A DNA stretch of 33,355 nucleotides, taken from assembly GCA_964371555.1 (NCBI GenBank), contig CAYJMQ010000019.1, positions 1 through 33,355 of the forward strand. Direction: 5' to 3'. Shown piece after piece: positions 32,670 to 33,355 of this stretch (within the stretch, counting starts at the first letter, position 1; every line of letters begins with the position of its first letter). The translations under genes and the position numbers were made by a program. The notes beneath the pieces were generated by a model. It made no database searches. It had not been told where the DNA came from and worked only from the letters and a program-made list of their open reading frames with translations. Origin of the DNA: CAYJMQ01 sp964371555 (GTDB taxonomy: Bacteria; Bdellovibrionota; JACOXK01; 2-02-FULL-40-11).

Positions 32670-32888
32670 ATGATCCACGCATTCTGGACCCCAAAGAGAC
32701 TTGATGCTCTGTCAAAAACCTTTCTGACACTCTTCCAAGCACTATCCATCGCCATAGCTATCGGAGGAGCATTAGGAAAAATTCCCTCGCTTCCACTCAA
32801 AATGCTCTTTATAATACTTACCGTTGGGTTGCTGATAGCCGGCTTATTCTTCGCCGACCAGCCACCAAAGAAAGAGGAGGAGGCGTAA
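32670..32888 (+). CDS. Small two-helix membrane protein, 72 aa
   Basis: AAGGA lies 7 bases before the ATG. The protein starts MIHAFWTPKRLDALSKTFLT and has two membrane helices (about 18-37 and 43-62, the second KMLFIILTVGLLIAGLFF), then a charged tail with PPKKEEE. No family is recognised. The stop and the next ATG are 1 base apart, so it forms a coupled pair with the 30-residue peptide. The opposite strand is also open here but reads like antisense. Confidence 0.7.
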   Translation: MIHAFWTPKRLDALSKTFLTLFQALSIAIAIGGALGKIPSLPLKMLFIILTVGLLIAGLFFADQPPKKEEEA

Positions 32889-32889
32889 A

Positions 32890-32982
32890 ATGTGGGGGGT
32901 AATAACTGTTCTAGCCATTCTCGTAAGTGTTGTCCTCTGGATCGCTGTTGAACGATATCTTCTAAAACACCGGAAGCATTAG
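32890..32982 (+). CDS. Tiny single-helix membrane peptide, 30 aa
   Basis: ATG at 32890 follows the previous stop by one base, with GAGGAGGAGG just upstream. The peptide is one transmembrane helix (VITVLAILVSVVLWIAV) with a basic end (ERYLLKHRKH), similar in design to small accessory subunits of membrane complexes. I do not know a match. Its size keeps it below normal gene-calling limits. Confidence 0.6.
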   Translation: MWGVITVLAILVSVVLWIAVERYLLKHRKH

Positions 32983-33355
32983 AAGACCTTCTCCCTTGAA
33001 TATTTTGACTGTCGCGCTGCTCTCCCGCCCATTCGAACGATTCGAGAATCGTTCGAACTTCAGATCTGCTGACAACCGGTGCCGCGTAAGTTGACGCAAT
33101 CGAACCAGTGTACTTCGACTTAAATTCTTCAAGATTCGCGCGCTTCCCTGAAATTCGTTCAAAATAGCGTTCAACATTTTCACGATCTGAAATTTGCGGC
33201 GTGACTAAAATATAAGGAATACTACTTTTTCTAAGTTCTGAAATAATGCCTGGAGAATGAAAACCACCTGTAACCAGCAAAGCGCGTTTAATTTTTTGAG
33301 TCTCTAAAATATTTTTTACATTCTCGAACATTTTCTGGTCACGTTCGTTTGCTGA
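32983..33355 (-). pseudogene. Partial gene, unknown, cut by window end and degraded at its 3' side
   Basis: The frame enters from beyond the window (SANERDQKMFENVKNIL...) and is coherent to about 33000: KIKRALLVTGGFHSPGIISE, YILVTPQISDRENVERYF, then SKYTGSIASTYAAPVV. From about 32990 down to the stop at 32528 it lies opposite two small plus-strand genes and reads like their antisense, so I end the real part near 32983. I recall similar LVTGGFH-like stretches in large proteins of candidate phyla such as Omnitrophota, without a known function. It may be a fragment of a longer gene broken by insertion. Confidence 0.5.
33032..33057. repeat. Perfect 12-bp palindrome
   Basis: TTCGAACGATTC, GA, GAATCGTTCGAA. 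It lies in the coherent part of the partial minus-strand gene (codons for RTILESFEW), so it may be coding chance or an operator-like or recombination site. Confidence 0.7.

Noticed and set aside
32528..32982. C-terminal part of the minus-strand frame as real protein
   Set aside because: It is antisense to two small genes with strong ribosome sites and has no coherent protein character.

Overview
The window looks like a chromosomal segment of a Gram-negative (two-membrane) bacterium with fairly A/T-rich coding sequence, probably from a metagenome assembly because a 100-N placeholder lies at 11825-11924. Pointers to the lineage are a response regulator with a C-terminal helix of the type common in delta-proteobacteria-like groups, a LolC/E permease, a glycosyltransferase-9 (LPS heptosyltransferase type), a PilZ protein, methylmalonyl-CoA epimerase and selenium use. 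I cannot place it below 'didermous, delta-proteobacteria-like or a candidate phylum'.

Layout. 1-3891 (-): housekeeping operon mnmH, response regulator, nadC, birA, coaX (coaX cut by the window edge). 4035-4580 (+): unknown protein. 4590-8409 (-): UbiB-family kinase and RNase R. 8527-8608: tRNA-Leu. 8697-11491 (-): O-antigen-ligase-like membrane protein with TPRs, coupled to a HEAT-repeat protein. 11650-12039: tandem repeats containing 5' pieces of tRNA-Asp, an assembly gap, then the intact tRNA-Asp. 12040-15166: a small island at the tRNA-Asp 3' end with an MvaI/BcnI-type restriction-modification pair, a frameshifted unknown gene and a recombinase remnant. 15181-19241: three exported or membrane proteins, one a clostripain-like (C11) cysteine protease. 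19358-19595: hairpins, a tRNA-Ala 5' mimic and tRNA-Ala. 19534-22097: heptosyltransferase-like GT9 (-) and MFS exporter (+). 22294-26179 (+): anchored unknown protein, LolC/E, tryptophanase, small lipoprotein. 26227-26898 (-): HAMP membrane protein. 26965-29148 (+): nadA and selD. 29134-32397: small protein, HU, rhomboid, PilZ, mce and an exported protein of possible barrel type. 32670-33355: two tiny membrane proteins and, opposite, a partial decayed gene.

How the genes fit together. NadA and NadC are two consecutive steps of NAD synthesis. SelD makes selenophosphate, which MnmH uses to modify tRNA wobble positions. SelD itself carries an in-frame UGA (Sec) codon, so the cell must insert selenocysteine.

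Most unusual signal. All three tRNA genes are accompanied by the same kind of structure: a sense tRNA segment, a hairpin, a CCAATGAG-like core, then an antisense copy of part of the same tRNA. At tRNA-Ala and tRNA-Asp the 5' mimic and the anti-D-arm match their own tRNA, not each other. Other points of interest are the SelD UGA with a candidate SECIS, the exported C11-like protease locus, the att-flanked RM island, and a GT9 gene whose C-terminus is read from the antisense strand of tRNA-Ala.
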